From Corynebacterium sp. (GTDB lineage Bacteria; Actinomycetota; Actinomycetes; Mycobacteriales; Mycobacteriaceae), in contig NZ_JALAGU010000054.1 of NCBI RefSeq assembly GCF_022712275.1, positions 1 through 64,000 on the forward strand: a stretch of 64,000 nt of DNA, given 5' to 3'. Under the pieces are notes generated by a model. The model saw only the letters and a list, made by a program, of their open reading frames with translations. It had not been told where the DNA came from and did not search any database. Both the position numbers and the translations under genes were made by a program. Position 1 is the first letter of the stretch; every line of letters begins with the position of its first letter. Shown here in pieces: positions 50,897-61,309 of this stretch.

Positions 50897-52183
50897 TCAT
50901 AAGACTGAACGGCATACCGCAGCCACCGGTGATCCACCGATGCGTGCGATGACGACCGTCAGCGGGGTACTCCCCTTGAGCGCCCCACCGGAACGCATCT
51001 TCCTACGCAGCGCATCGGGATCCACGTCCGCACCGCGCACCAGGATCTCCAGTGCACCGCAGTCATGGGCCGACAGTACAGACTTCAGCTTCTTCACCGG
51101 TACTGTCTCGAGCACCTCGAAGACCCGCTGGCCGGGTAGCAGTGCGTCCCGTACCGCGTCATCCCACCGGTCACCGGAGAGATAGGCGATGTGCGGGTCC
51201 ACCCGCCACCAGCCGAGTCGGGCGGCATACTGACGGACCAGTCCGGCACGGACCACCGCACCGTCCGGATCGAGCATGTAGCGGCCCACCGGCCCGACCT
51301 CCTCGGATTCCGGGGCCGAGGTCGTCAGCACGTCGGTTGCGTCCTGCCCCACCACCACGGCGCGCCGGCCCTGGTCGTGCTGCCCACCCCTCCCCGGGAC
51401 GGTGGCCAGCCCCGGAGTGTAGAGGCACGCCTCCTTGACTCCCGGTGCACCGGGACCGCCGGGCGCGATACTGACGACATCCACCTGCCCCTCCCACTCC
51501 GAGTAGTCGATGCCCGGCGCACACTTCACCGCCAGTTCCGCTCCGGCCGCCTGCCACACCGACAGCAGATCCGGCAGCGGAGGCAGCAGGTCACGGGGAT
51601 CACGGATGCGTCCCCGCGCGGTCCGTCGTGCCGGATCGGCGACAATGACGTCCGCCCGCAGCGCAGGAACGACCGCATCCGCACGGACCAACGGGACCTC
51701 GGGGAGGTTGATCCGTGCCATGGCCAACCGGGCGGCGTCCAGGTCACCGCCGACGACGGTGCCGAAGCGTCCACGGACGCCGGGTGCGGTCAACTCCGCC
51801 AGTTCGGTGCCGACCGAACAGGTCACGTCGGCGATACTGCGCCCCTCGGCCACGGTGAGCAGATGCTGCACCCGGACCCCGGCCACGGCAGCCGGGGTGG
51901 CCTGCTGGGCGGAGTCCGTGCAGGCCATCCAGTCCGTGCGTGGAGTTCCGTCGGCGTTGACCGGGACCTTCGCACCACGCACCGCGGCACGACGGGCACT
52001 GACGAGTTCCGCCAGCGCACGGGCCGTCGCGGCCGGGTCTGAGGCACCGGCGTCATCGGCGATCTGCCGCAACCGGGTCAGGTCAGACAGCTGGCTCGAG
52101 GAGGTGAGCTCCAGCTGCCCGGCGGCCTCCACCGCCCTGGGGTGCGTCGCCAACCACCGGATCTCGGCGACCGTGAAGCTCAC
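50897..52183 (-). CDS. SAM-dependent methyltransferase with THUMP-like C-terminal domain
   Basis: A 428-aa class I methyltransferase. A helical N-terminal part (1-95) leads to the SAM-binding region (IADVTCSVGTELAEL, about residue 117; GGDLDAARLAMAR) and the motif VIVADPARRTARGRI, a DPAR form seen in actinobacterial THUMP-like proteins. The C-terminal domain ends LEILVRGADVDPDALRRKMR ... GSTPLTVV. The substrate may be RNA by analogy but is not shown. GTG at 52183 overlaps the stop of the NUDIX gene (GTGA), so it is the last gene of the CnoX-ABC-NUDIX-methyltransferase unit and is followed by a terminator. Confidence 0.8.
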   Translation of the reverse strand: MSFTVAEIRWLATHPRAVEAAGQLELTSSSQLSDLTRLRQIADDAGASDPAATARALAELVSARRAAVRGAKVPVNADGTPRTDWMACTDSAQQATPAAVAGVRVQHLLTVAEGRSIADVTCSVGTELAELTAPGVRGRFGTVVGGDLDAARLAMARINLPEVPLVRADAVVPALRADVIVADPARRTARGRIRDPRDLLPPLPDLLSVWQAAGAELAVKCAPGIDYSEWEGQVDVVSIAPGGPGAPGVKEACLYTPGLATVPGRGGQHDQGRRAVVVGQDATDVLTTSAPESEEVGPVGRYMLDPDGAVVRAGLVRQYAARLGWWRVDPHIAYLSGDRWDDAVRDALLPGQRVFEVLETVPVKKLKSVLSAHDCGALEILVRGADVDPDALRRKMRSGGALKGSTPLTVVIARIGGSPVAAVCRSVL

Positions 52184-53088
52184 GAGAAGGGGCTGGGAGG
52201 GAGATCCTCCGGGTCGACGGCGAACTTCATCCCCGGGGCGAAGACGCGCTCAGGGTAGCCGTACATACGGGTCTCCATGAGGTAGTACTCCGCCATGTAC
52301 GGCAGATCGACCGGCTCCTTGACCACCGGGTCGACGGTCAGCTGGGCGGCGAAGTCCATGACCTCCTCGACGCTGCGGAACGTGTCCAGCATCTTCAGCT
52401 GCGACCACGTCGGCGGCATGAGGTTGATTTTCCGGTTGCGCCAGCCGTCGAGCAGGGTCCCGGGACGGAACCACCCCGTGGAGGTCGCCTCACGGGTGTC
52501 GCCGTAGGCGTTCTGTCCCTCGGGCATCGAGGCGACGAAGAAAGCCGTGTCATAGCGGATCGGCTGCCTTTCCGGGGTGACCCAGTTCGCCCAGGGACGC
52601 AGCAGATCACCACGCAGCACCAGATCATGCTGATCCATGAAGTCGGTGAAGGCCAGGCGGTGGTTCTCCAGGTCTGCACGGAACGGCAGGTAACCGGTGG
52701 TGTCCTTCACCGTGCGGCCGTCCGCGTGGCCGGCCAGCAGCGTGCCGGTCTCCTCGAAGGTCTCACGCACCGCGGCACAGACCAGTGCCCGAGCGATGTC
52801 CGGGGAGGTCCGTAACCGGCCCGCCCACCACTCGGTGGACGGCCCCTGCCAGCGGATGTCCGGGGAACTCACCCCGTCGCCGTCGACGTCGCCGGGCATG
52901 TCGCGTTCATCGACGCCACCGCCGGGAAACACCGTCATCTCCGCGCAGAACCGCATCGTGGACGCCCGCTCCTGCACGTACACCTCCGGCCCGCTGAGCG
53001 TGTCTCGCAGCAGCATCACCGTGGAGGCGTGCCGGGGTTGCACCGACCCCGGCGCAGACCCTGGGTTCCGTGAACGACTGTCAACCAT
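52180..53088 (-). CDS. Large NUDIX hydrolase (Rv3040c-like)
   Basis: A 302-aa NUDIX-fold protein with an N-terminal FPGGGVDERD segment and a long insertion (about 40 residues) before AAVRETFEETG, so the box is interrupted compared with MutT but keeps R-E-x2-E-E-x-G. C-terminal parts include MPPTWSQLKMLDTFRSVEEVM. M. tuberculosis has a similar gene (Rv3040c) next to an ABC ATPase gene (Rv3041c), as here. ATG at 53088 or GTG at 53097 can start it. It begins 5-14 bases after the ABC gene and is translated ahead of the methyltransferase gene. Substrate unknown. Confidence 0.82.
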   Translation of the reverse strand: MVDSRSRNPGSAPGSVQPRHASTVMLLRDTLSGPEVYVQERASTMRFCAEMTVFPGGGVDERDMPGDVDGDGVSSPDIRWQGPSTEWWAGRLRTSPDIARALVCAAVRETFEETGTLLAGHADGRTVKDTTGYLPFRADLENHRLAFTDFMDQHDLVLRGDLLRPWANWVTPERQPIRYDTAFFVASMPEGQNAYGDTREATSTGWFRPGTLLDGWRNRKINLMPPTWSQLKMLDTFRSVEEVMDFAAQLTVDPVVKEPVDLPYMAEYYLMETRMYGYPERVFAPGMKFAVDPEDLPPSPFS

Positions 53089-53102
53089 GTTCCCCACCCT
53101 AG

Positions 53103-53972
53103 TCAGTTCTGTCGGTGACGCGACCGGCCGGTCCTCGGTGTGCGGCGTGCGAAGTACCGTCCGTCCTCCTCGACCCGCAGCTGGATCGGCTGGTGGTAGG
53201 CACGGGTGAGGTTCTCCGAGGTCATCACGTCGGTGATAAGCCCCTGGGCGACAACCTGCCCCTCGTCGAGGATCAGACCGTGGGTGAATCCCGGGGGGAT
53301 CTCTTCGACATGGTGGGTCACCAGGACCATCGCCGGAGCGTCGGGATCCACCGCCATCTCCGAGAGCAGACCGACGAGATCCTCGCGTCCGCCCAGATCC
53401 AGACCGGCACCGGGCTCGTCGAGCAGCAGAATCTCCGGGTCGGTCATCAGCGACCGTGCGATGAGGACGCGTTTACGCTCGCCTTCGCTGAGCGTCCCCC
53501 ACTCATGGTCGACCAGGTGCAGTGCGCCGACGGTCTCGAGAATCTCCAGCACCCGGTCGCGGTCGCTGTCGTCGTACTCCTCCTTCCACCGGCCGAGCAC
53601 GTCATAGCCCGCGGAGATGACCAGATCGACGACCTTCTCCTTCTCGGGGACGCGGTGGGCGAAGGCCGCCGAGGACAGGCCGACGGCGGTCCGCAGTTCA
53701 CGGACGTCCACCTTGCCCAGGGTCTCCCCCACGATGCGCACCGTGCCGCGGGTCGGGAAGAGCATCGCCGAGGCGATGGACATCAGTGTCGTCTTCCCTG
53801 CCCCGTTGGGGCCCAGTACGATCCACCGCTCATCCACCTCGACCTGCCAGCTGACCTGGTCGAGCAGGGCCCGACCACTCCGGATAACGCTGACATCACG
53901 GAAGTCGATCACCAGGTCCTCATCGAGGGCCTCAGCGGTGGCGGGAGTGGAGATGAGAGTGGGATCGTTCAC
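53103..53972 (-). CDS. ABC transporter ATP-binding protein (Rv3041c-like)
   Basis: A 289-aa ATPase with Walker A GPNGAGKTTL (about residue 54), signature LSEGERKRVLIARSL and Walker B ILLLDEPGAGLD, plus the switch His in LVTHHVEEI. No membrane partner gene lies beside it. It belongs to the ModF/Rv3041c-like soluble group whose partners are not known. GTG at 53972 is chosen; the frame extends six codons to GTG 53990 and neither start has a strong ribosome-binding site. It starts 24 bases after cnoX and ends just before the NUDIX gene. Confidence 0.8.
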   Translation of the reverse strand: MNDPTLISTPATAEALDEDLVIDFRDVSVIRSGRALLDQVSWQVEVDERWIVLGPNGAGKTTLMSIASAMLFPTRGTVRIVGETLGKVDVRELRTAVGLSSAAFAHRVPEKEKVVDLVISAGYDVLGRWKEEYDDSDRDRVLEILETVGALHLVDHEWGTLSEGERKRVLIARSLMTDPEILLLDEPGAGLDLGGREDLVGLLSEMAVDPDAPAMVLVTHHVEEIPPGFTHGLILDEGQVVAQGLITDVMTSENLTRAYHQPIQLRVEEDGRYFARRTPRTGRSRHRQN

Positions 53973-53996
53973 TCCCCCATGGTGCCACACGGCCGA

Positions 53997-54908
53997 TCAG
54001 AACAACGCGCTGGCCATCCGGGTACGGGCGTCTATGACCTCGGGGTCCGCCGGGTCGTAGAGGGTGAACAGGCCGAGCAGTCGGGTACGTGCGGCGTCCT
54101 TCTCCTCGCCGGCAGACATACGCATCCGGTCGATGAGGACGTCGAAGGCCTCGCGGCGGCGTCCCTCCAGCAGCATCCGGTCGATGTCGTCGGCCGACCC
54201 GTCGGCGGAGCGCCCCAACAGGACGGCGGTCGCACGGGCGGCCTTGGCTTCGTTGACGGCCTCTGCGGAAGCACCGGTGTCACCGATGACGGCGTCGTAC
54301 AGGGCGACCGCGCTGACGTAGTCCTCGCGGTCCAGGGCGTCGGCGGCCTCGGCGAAACGGGGGTCGGCCGGGGGCTCCTCGTCCTCGGTCCCGCCACCGG
54401 CGGCCGGCAGGCCCGGAAGCTTGCCTGCCGTGGCCTGCAGCACCGCGGAAATGAAACGGTCGGTCTGCTCCGGCTGCTGGACGCCCTCGAAGCTGGTCAG
54501 CGGACGCCCCGCAGCCAGTGCGAGCACGGTCGGCACCGACTGCACGCCGAAGGCCTGGGCGATCTCCGGGATGGTGTCCACGTCGACGTAGCGGAAGACC
54601 CAGGACGCCGGCTCGGTCTGCCCGAGGGCGGAAGACGCGAAGGCCTGGGACATCTCGTCGGATCCCGGAGCCCGCGAGCTGCCGAGCTGGACGATGACCG
54701 GGACCTGGGTGGAGCGGACGACGAGATCCTGCTCGAAACTCTCGGCGGTGACCGGGCCGGCCAGGGCGACCGGTGCCCCGGAGGCGGCCTCCTCCTTCGC
54801 CCGGTCCCGGGCGTCCGCCGCCTCCTTCACGGCACCGAGGTCCACGGCGCGGGCGGCGAAACGGTTGGGGGCGGAATCGGCCGGTCCGGCCGGACGGGGT
54901 GAAGTCAT
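53997..54908 (-). CDS. CnoX/YbbN-like thioredoxin-TPR protein
   Basis: A 303-aa protein with a thioredoxin-fold domain (about residues 50-160, VIVQLGSSRAPGSDEMSQAF ... VDVDTIPEIAQAFGVQSVPTVLAL). The CxxC active site is replaced by SSRAPGS, so it cannot be a disulfide reductase. A helical TPR-like region follows (about 190-303). This is the layout of the chaperedoxin CnoX/YbbN, which hands stressed proteins to chaperonins. ATG at 54908 is chosen; TAGAGT on the minus strand ends seven bases upstream, so the transcript may be leaderless. The extended frame upstream reads Cys-Arg repeats from a minisatellite and is not real. It heads an operon with the ABC, NUDIX and methyltransferase genes. Confidence 0.82.
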   Translation of the reverse strand: MTSPRPAGPADSAPNRFAARAVDLGAVKEAADARDRAKEEAASGAPVALAGPVTAESFEQDLVVRSTQVPVIVQLGSSRAPGSDEMSQAFASSALGQTEPASWVFRYVDVDTIPEIAQAFGVQSVPTVLALAAGRPLTSFEGVQQPEQTDRFISAVLQATAGKLPGLPAAGGGTEDEEPPADPRFAEAADALDREDYVSAVALYDAVIGDTGASAEAVNEAKAARATAVLLGRSADGSADDIDRMLLEGRRREAFDVLIDRMRMSAGEEKDAARTRLLGLFTLYDPADPEVIDARTRMASALF

Positions 54909-54915
54909 GTCATCC

Positions 54916-54921
54916 ACTCTA
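54916..54921 (-). promoter_or_regulatory. cnoX -10 element
   Basis: TAGAGT (minus strand) ends seven bases before the cnoX ATG. The -35 would fall at the edge of the 9-bp repeat array. Confidence 0.45.
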
Positions 54922-54930
54922 ACGCCACTC

Positions 54931-54993
54931 CGACACGGACGACACGGACGACACGGACGGCACAGGCGGCACAGGCGGCACAGGCGGCACGGA
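54931..54993. repeat. 9-bp minisatellite upstream of cnoX
   Basis: Seven consecutive 9-mers in two flavours, three CGACACGGA followed by four CGGCACAGG/CGGCACGGA units, directly abut the cnoX promoter and end 12 bases before the small zinc-ribbon gene's stop. Copy number could vary between strains. Confidence 0.85.
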
Positions 54994-55005
54994 CAGGTCC
55001 GGCAC

Positions 55006-55296
55006 TCAGCGCCGGTCCCAGCACCCCGAGTGCCAGTGCCTGCGGTCCTCCGCACCACGGTGACCGTCCGGCCAGGCGACGACATGGGCGACCCCGGGCG
55101 GGATGTTCTGGTTGCATCCCGGGCAGACGTAGAACTTCACCGCGGAGCCCGCACCCATGTGGCGGACGAACCAGTCCTCCCCCGTCGCCCAGCCCGGACC
55201 GGGCTCGCGACGGGTACCCCAGTAGGTCGCGCCATCGCGTGGCAGATCGGCCCGTCCGCGGGGCACCGGGGTGGCGCGTCGGTTGTGTCGTGGCAC
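55006..55296 (-). CDS. Small actinobacterial zinc-ribbon protein
   Basis: A 96-aa protein, basic and polar at the N-terminus (RHNRRATPVPRG). Its C-terminal half holds a likely zinc site: CPGCNQNIPPGVAHVV and HWHSGCW, a CxxC plus HxH/C arrangement. Proteins of this pattern and length, often labelled ATP/GTP-binding, occur widely in actinobacteria. GTG at 55296 starts four bases after the nucS stop with no good ribosome-binding site, so it is probably translated with nucS. Function unknown; pairing with nucS suggests a look at nucleic-acid binding. Confidence 0.65.
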   Translation of the reverse strand: MPRHNRRATPVPRGRADLPRDGATYWGTRREPGPGWATGEDWFVRHMGAGSAVKFYVCPGCNQNIPPGVAHVVAWPDGHRGAEDRRHWHSGCWDRR

Positions 55297-55300
55297 GGGA

Positions 55301-55993
55301 TCAGAAGAGCCGGAGCTCGGTCGGGTCCGCGCCGCGCATCTCCTGGTAGTCCAGCGTGACGCAACGGAAGCCCCGGTCCTCGGCCAGGGTCCGGGCCTGT
55401 GGCTTGATCTCCTGGGCGGCGAAGACACCCTGGACCGGGGCCAGCAGTTCATCACGGTTGAGCAGCTCAACGTAGCGGGTGAGCTGCTCGACACCGTCGA
55501 TGCCGCCGCGGCGCTTGATCTCCACGGCGACGGTGGCGCCCAGGTCGTCCCGGGAGAGGATGTCCACCGGGCCGATGGCGGTCGGGTACTCCCGGCGGAT
55601 CAGTGTGTAGCCGTCACCGAGAATCTCGATCTGCTCGGCGAGCAGCTCCTGCAGGTGTGCCTCAACACCGTCCTTCACCAGACCGGGGTCCTCACCCAGC
55701 TCATGGGTGGTGTCCGAGTAGACCTCGAAGATCCGGATGGTGAGCTTCTCCCCCTTGGGATTCTGCACCGACCACTGCTCGACGACTCCGGCATCGGCCT
55801 GCTCCGCGGTCGGCTCCTCCTCACGCAGGGTGCACGGCGGGGTCATCCAGTTCAGCGGCTTGTAGGCACGGTCGTCGGCGTGGATACTCACCGACCCGTC
55901 CGCCTTGACCATCACGAGGCGGTCGGCCTCGGGCAGGTAAGCCTCGAGACGGCCTTCGTATTCCACGGAACAACGGCAGATCACCAGACGCAT
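55301..55993 (-). CDS. nucS: Mismatch-specific endonuclease NucS/EndoMS
   Basis: Non-canonical mismatch-repair nuclease of actinobacteria and archaea; cuts both strands at G-T, G-G and T-T mismatches and replaces MutS/MutL. The 230-aa protein has the N-terminal beta domain (MRLVICRCSVEYEGRLEAYL). The C-terminal RecB-like nuclease domain carries GPVDILSRDD, VAVEIKRRGGIDGVEQLTRY with the catalytic Asp, Glu and Lys. ATG at 55993 matches the mycobacterial start. No mutS or mutL is seen in this window, as expected. Confidence 0.94.
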   Translation of the reverse strand: MRLVICRCSVEYEGRLEAYLPEADRLVMVKADGSVSIHADDRAYKPLNWMTPPCTLREEEPTAEQADAGVVEQWSVQNPKGEKLTIRIFEVYSDTTHELGEDPGLVKDGVEAHLQELLAEQIEILGDGYTLIRREYPTAIGPVDILSRDDLGATVAVEIKRRGGIDGVEQLTRYVELLNRDELLAPVQGVFAAQEIKPQARTLAEDRGFRCVTLDYQEMRGADPTELRLF

Positions 55994-56029
55994 GGGTGAC
56001 AGGCTAGCAGGCGTGCCCCGCGGACCGGA

Positions 56030-56491
56030 TCAGGGCCGCTCGAGCCCGTGGCGACGGTCCACCCGGACCTGGGAACGCACCATCCGCGTCGAGGGGGCGG
56101 ACTCCAGCCAGGCCACCAGGGCGGTGTCTCCGGCGTCGTCGATGGCGACCTCCCAGCCGGCGGTGCCGTCGGTCAGTGACAGCACATGGAGGTCGTCCTC
56201 CAGGAATGCCGCCTCACGGGAGGAGATGGGACGGCGTCCGGTGATCTCGGTGCCCTGCCGCGAGAAACTGAGGTCCGACTCCGGACGCAACGACCGTAGC
56301 TTGAAGACCTTCGCCTGCATCCCCCCGTAAACGAGAACCCCGTGGCGCCAGTGCCTGCCGTCGGGATTCGGCACGCTTCTGACCACCACGGGGATTCCGC
56401 GACTGCGCAGGGTGAGGAACCTGCCCCCTGCCAGGAGTGCCCCGAAGGCCACCACGCATACGGCCACGATGATGAGGATGGTCCAGAGCAC
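56030..56491 (-). CDS. DUF2550 membrane protein
   Basis: A 153-aa protein with one N-terminal membrane helix (TILIIVAVCVVAFGALLAGG) and a small beta-rich domain (GRHWRHGVLVYGG, GRRPISSREAAFL). The same family lies just after atpC in M. tuberculosis (Rv1312), and here too it follows the atp operon, about 250 bases beyond atpC. GTG at 56491 has AAGGGA eight bases upstream. Function unknown. The strong hairpin before it means it probably has its own promoter. Confidence 0.8.
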   Translation of the reverse strand: MLWTILIIVAVCVVAFGALLAGGRFLTLRSRGIPVVVRSVPNPDGRHWRHGVLVYGGMQAKVFKLRSLRPESDLSFSRQGTEITGRRPISSREAAFLEDDLHVLSLTDGTAGWEVAIDDAGDTALVAWLESAPSTRMVRSQVRVDRRHGLERP

Positions 56492-56667
56492 CAGCCACGT
56501 CCCTTCGTCAGTGTCGTCACTGTCGTCACTAGTCGTCGTGCCCTGTCGACGGTTGTCATCCGTCCGCTCTCTGCAGGGCTTTTCGACGAGCATACCGGGG
56601 GTCGACGGGGCCACCAAAAGCTGTTGCCGGAGGGACGCGGGGGACACAGGGGGTGCTGCGAGAACGC

Positions 56668-56709
56668 CGACGGGCGGTTCCCCCGAAAATTCAGGGGAAC
56701 CGCCCGTCG
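56668..56709 (-). terminator. atp operon terminator
   Basis: A perfect 16-bp stem (CGACGGGCGGTTCCCC and complement) with a 10-base loop lies about 30 bases after the atpC stop. There is little T-tract on the minus strand. Confidence 0.75.
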
Positions 56710-56740
56710 GTGGTGTCAGGCGCTACTACGGCGTCAGGAA

Positions 56741-57118
56741 CTACTTCTCCTGCAACCGCTTCACGGCGCGCAGCTCGGAGACCGCAGTCTCACGCTCGAG
56801 CTCGGACGCCGAGGCGTCCTTCGCCCGGGCCTCGGCCTCGGAGGTGTTGACCTCGGAGGCCCAGACAGCGGAATCGGCGAGGATGGTGACCTTGGACGAC
56901 GACACGGACAGGAAACCGCCCTGCACCGCCGCGACAAGCTTCTCACCCTCGGCCGTCCGGATGACGACCACGCCGTTCTCGACCAGCTGGCCGAGCAGCG
57001 GCTCGTGGCCGGGGAGCACGCCGATCTCGCCCTCGGTGGTCTGTGCGGTGACGGAGCTGGCCTTTCCGGACCAGAGCATCCGCTCGACAGACACGAGTTC
57101 AGTGGCAATCTCAGCCAT
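56741..57118 (-). CDS. atpC: ATP synthase epsilon subunit
   Basis: F1 stalk subunit that couples and inhibits rotation. The 125-aa protein has the N-terminal beta sandwich (TTEGEIGVLPGHEPLLGQL) and a short helical C-terminus. ATG at 57118 follows atpD after 12 bases. It is the last gene of the operon. Confidence 0.95.
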   Translation of the reverse strand: MAEIATELVSVERMLWSGKASSVTAQTTEGEIGVLPGHEPLLGQLVENGVVVIRTAEGEKLVAAVQGGFLSVSSSKVTILADSAVWASEVNTSEAEARAKDASASELERETAVSELRAVKRLQEK

Positions 57119-57130
57119 GTGCGTGACCCC

Positions 57131-58579
57131 TTACTTTCCGGTGAGCTTCTGGTAGGCGGCCTCGACGTCGTCGAGTCCACCCAGACCGTCGAAGCACTTC
57201 TCCGGGTAGGCGTCGAACTCACCGTCGCAGATGCGCTCGAAGGCGTCGATCGTGTCGGCGAGCGGCACGAAGGAACCCGGGATATCGGTGAACTTCTGGG
57301 CCACGAAGAAGTTCTGGCCCAGGAAGCGCTCGATACGACGGGCACGCTGCACGACGATCTTGTCCTCCTCGGACAGCTCGTCCATACCCAGGATGGCGAT
57401 GATGTCCTGCAGTTCCTTGTTCTTCTGCAGGATACCGATCACGCGCTGGGCGACAGCGTAGTGACGCTCGCCGACGATACCTGGCTCCAGGATGCGGGAG
57501 GTCGAGGTCAGCGGGTTCACCGCGGGGTAGATACCCTTCGAGGCGATCGCGCGGTCGAGCTCGGTTGTCGCATCCAGGTGGGCGAAGGTGGTCGCCGGGG
57601 CCGGGTCGGTGTAGTCGTCCGCAGGCACGTAGACGGCCTGCAGCGAGGTGATCGACCGGCCCTTGGTGGAGGTGATGCGCTCCTGGAGGACACCCATCTC
57701 GTCGGCCAGGGTCGGCTGGTAACCCACGGCGGAGGGCATGCGGCCCAGCAGCGTGGAGACCTCGGAACCGGCCTGGGTGAAACGGAAGATGTTGTCGATG
57801 AAGAGCAGCACGTCCTGGTTCTGGACATCGCGGAAGTACTCCGCCATGGTCAGACCCGACAGAGCGACGCGCATACGGACTCCCGGGGGCTCGTCCATCT
57901 GGCCGAAGACGAGGGCGGTGTCCTGGAGGACGCCCATCTCCTCCATCTCCAGACGGAGGTCAGTGCCCTCACGGGTGCGCTCACCGACACCGGCGAACAC
58001 GGAGGTACCGGAGAACTCACGGGCGATACGGGTGATCATCTCCTGGATGAGCACGGTCTTGCCCACACCGGCGCCGCCGAACAGGCCGATCTTGCCGCCC
58101 TTGACGTACGGGGTCAGCAGGTCGATGACCTTGATGCCGGTCTCCATGAGCTCGGTGCGACCCTCGAGCTGGTCGAAGGCGGGGGCGTCACGGTGGATAC
58201 CCCACTGCTCGCCGTCCCGGCCGAGGCCGGGCTCATCGAGGCAGTCGCCGAGTGCGTTGAAGACGTGGCCCTTGACGACGTCGCCGACCGGAACGGAGAT
58301 CGGCTTGCCGGAGTCACGGACTTCCTGGCCGCGGACGAGGCCGTCGGTCGGGGCCATCGAGATGGCACGGACCACGTTGTCGCCGAGGTGCTGGGCAGTC
58401 TCGAGGGTGATGGTCTTGGCGACAGCTTCGAGCGCCACATCGACCTGCAGGGCGTTGTACAGTGCCGGCAGCTCGCCGCGCGGGAACTCCACGTCGACGA
58501 CCGGGCCGATGACACGGACAACGCGCCCGGCAGCAGTCGATGCGGCGTCTTCACGCTGCACCTGAGTAGCTGTAGTCAT
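57131..58579 (-). CDS. atpD: ATP synthase beta subunit
   Basis: Catalytic F1 subunit. The 482-aa protein has the P-loop GGAGVGKTVLIQE (about residue 165), GERTREG with the catalytic Glu, and the DELSEED motif (MDELSEEDK, about 410), all intact. ATG at 58579 follows atpG by three bases. Confidence 0.97.
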   Translation of the reverse strand: MTTATQVQREDAASTAAGRVVRVIGPVVDVEFPRGELPALYNALQVDVALEAVAKTITLETAQHLGDNVVRAISMAPTDGLVRGQEVRDSGKPISVPVGDVVKGHVFNALGDCLDEPGLGRDGEQWGIHRDAPAFDQLEGRTELMETGIKVIDLLTPYVKGGKIGLFGGAGVGKTVLIQEMITRIAREFSGTSVFAGVGERTREGTDLRLEMEEMGVLQDTALVFGQMDEPPGVRMRVALSGLTMAEYFRDVQNQDVLLFIDNIFRFTQAGSEVSTLLGRMPSAVGYQPTLADEMGVLQERITSTKGRSITSLQAVYVPADDYTDPAPATTFAHLDATTELDRAIASKGIYPAVNPLTSTSRILEPGIVGERHYAVAQRVIGILQKNKELQDIIAILGMDELSEEDKIVVQRARRIERFLGQNFFVAQKFTDIPGSFVPLADTIDAFERICDGEFDAYPEKCFDGLGGLDDVEAAYQKLTGK

Positions 58580-58582
58580 TAG

Positions 58583-59560
58583 TTAGTCACTTTCTCCACT
58601 GTCGGACAGCGCGTCAACGCCACCGACAATCTCTGAGATTTCCTGGGTGATCTTCGCCTGGCGCAGCTGGTTGGCGACCCGGGAAAGGTCGTTGACCAGA
58701 GCGGTCGCGTTGTCGGTCGCGGCGGACATCGCGGTCCGTCGGGCCGCGGACTCACTGGCGGCGGACTCGAGCATGAGCGCGAAGATGCTGCGGGAGACGT
58801 ACTGCGGAAGCAGTGCGGCCAGCAGGGTGTCCGGGTCGGGCTCGAAGTCGAAATCGGCGGACGCGGTGTCCGGACCGTTCGACAGGAGGTCCTCACCGGT
58901 GTTCACTTCGCCTTCGACGCGGGTCTCGATCGGCAGCATGCGGAAGGCCTGCGGGGTCTGGGTGAGCATCGACTCGAAGCGCGTGTAGACCACGTGCAGC
59001 TCGTCGAAGCCGGGGACACCCTCACCTTCCGGAGCGCTGACACCCTCACGGTACTGGGCCACACCGTCAGGTCCGGCGTTGAAGCCGTCGATGAGGTGGT
59101 GACGCAGCTGATGGGTCAGCTTGAACTCGGGATCCTGGGAGAACCCGGTCCATGCGCCGGCCAGCGGCTCGCTACGGAAGTTGAAGTAGTCCACGCCCTT
59201 CGAACCGGCGATGTAGAGGACGACGTCCTTACCCTCGTTCTGCAGCTTCTTGCGAAGCTCGACCGTGGTCTTCAGCACGTTGTGGTTGTAGCCGCCACAC
59301 ATGCCCCGGTCACTGGTGATGACGAGGATCGCGGCACGGCGTGCCTCGGCCTCGGTGTCCAGCATCGGGTGATCCAGGGAGGAGGCGGACGCCAGTCGCT
59401 GGATGACCCGCGTGATCTCGTCGGCGTAGGGCTGGGATGCGGTCACCCGAGCCTGTGCCTTCGTGATCTTCGAGGTCGCAATGAGCTCCTGCGCCTTGGT
59501 GATCTTCTTCGTCGAGTTGACCGACTTGATGCGGTCTCGCAGCTCGCGAAGTGTAGCCAT
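58583..59560 (-). CDS. atpG: ATP synthase gamma subunit
   Basis: Central rotor shaft of F1. The 325-aa protein has the conserved ends ATLRELRDRIKSVNSTKKITKA and SESAARRTAMSAATDNA ... ITQEISEIVGG. A loop of extra residues in the middle (about 190-240) is typical of mycolic-acid-bacterial gamma subunits. ATG at 59560 is clear. Confidence 0.96.
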   Translation of the reverse strand: MATLRELRDRIKSVNSTKKITKAQELIATSKITKAQARVTASQPYADEITRVIQRLASASSLDHPMLDTEAEARRAAILVITSDRGMCGGYNHNVLKTTVELRKKLQNEGKDVVLYIAGSKGVDYFNFRSEPLAGAWTGFSQDPEFKLTHQLRHHLIDGFNAGPDGVAQYREGVSAPEGEGVPGFDELHVVYTRFESMLTQTPQAFRMLPIETRVEGEVNTGEDLLSNGPDTASADFDFEPDPDTLLAALLPQYVSRSIFALMLESAASESAARRTAMSAATDNATALVNDLSRVANQLRQAKITQEISEIVGGVDALSDSGESD

Positions 59561-59612
59561 CTTCCTACCTCCCTTCTTCGGTGTACTTGGACTTCTCGGT
59601 CATAGTCGCCGC

Positions 59613-61247
<1,635 letters not shown>

Positions 61248-61309
61248 GTTCTTCCTGCTCTCGGTTTGTCTTCCAGCTTCTTACGTTGAATATTCTGTCG
61301 ATCCAGGCT

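Noticed and set aside
54931..54993. CRISPR array
   Set aside because: Units are 9 bp with no spacers; it is a simple minisatellite. The other repeat arrays (13032-13073, 13470-13520, 40009-40051) are likewise spacerless. No cas gene is present.
54909..55085. Cys-Arg repeat extension of the CnoX frame
   Set aside because: It encodes the 9-bp minisatellite as CRLCRLCRPC; a promoter and a family-like ATG lie after it.
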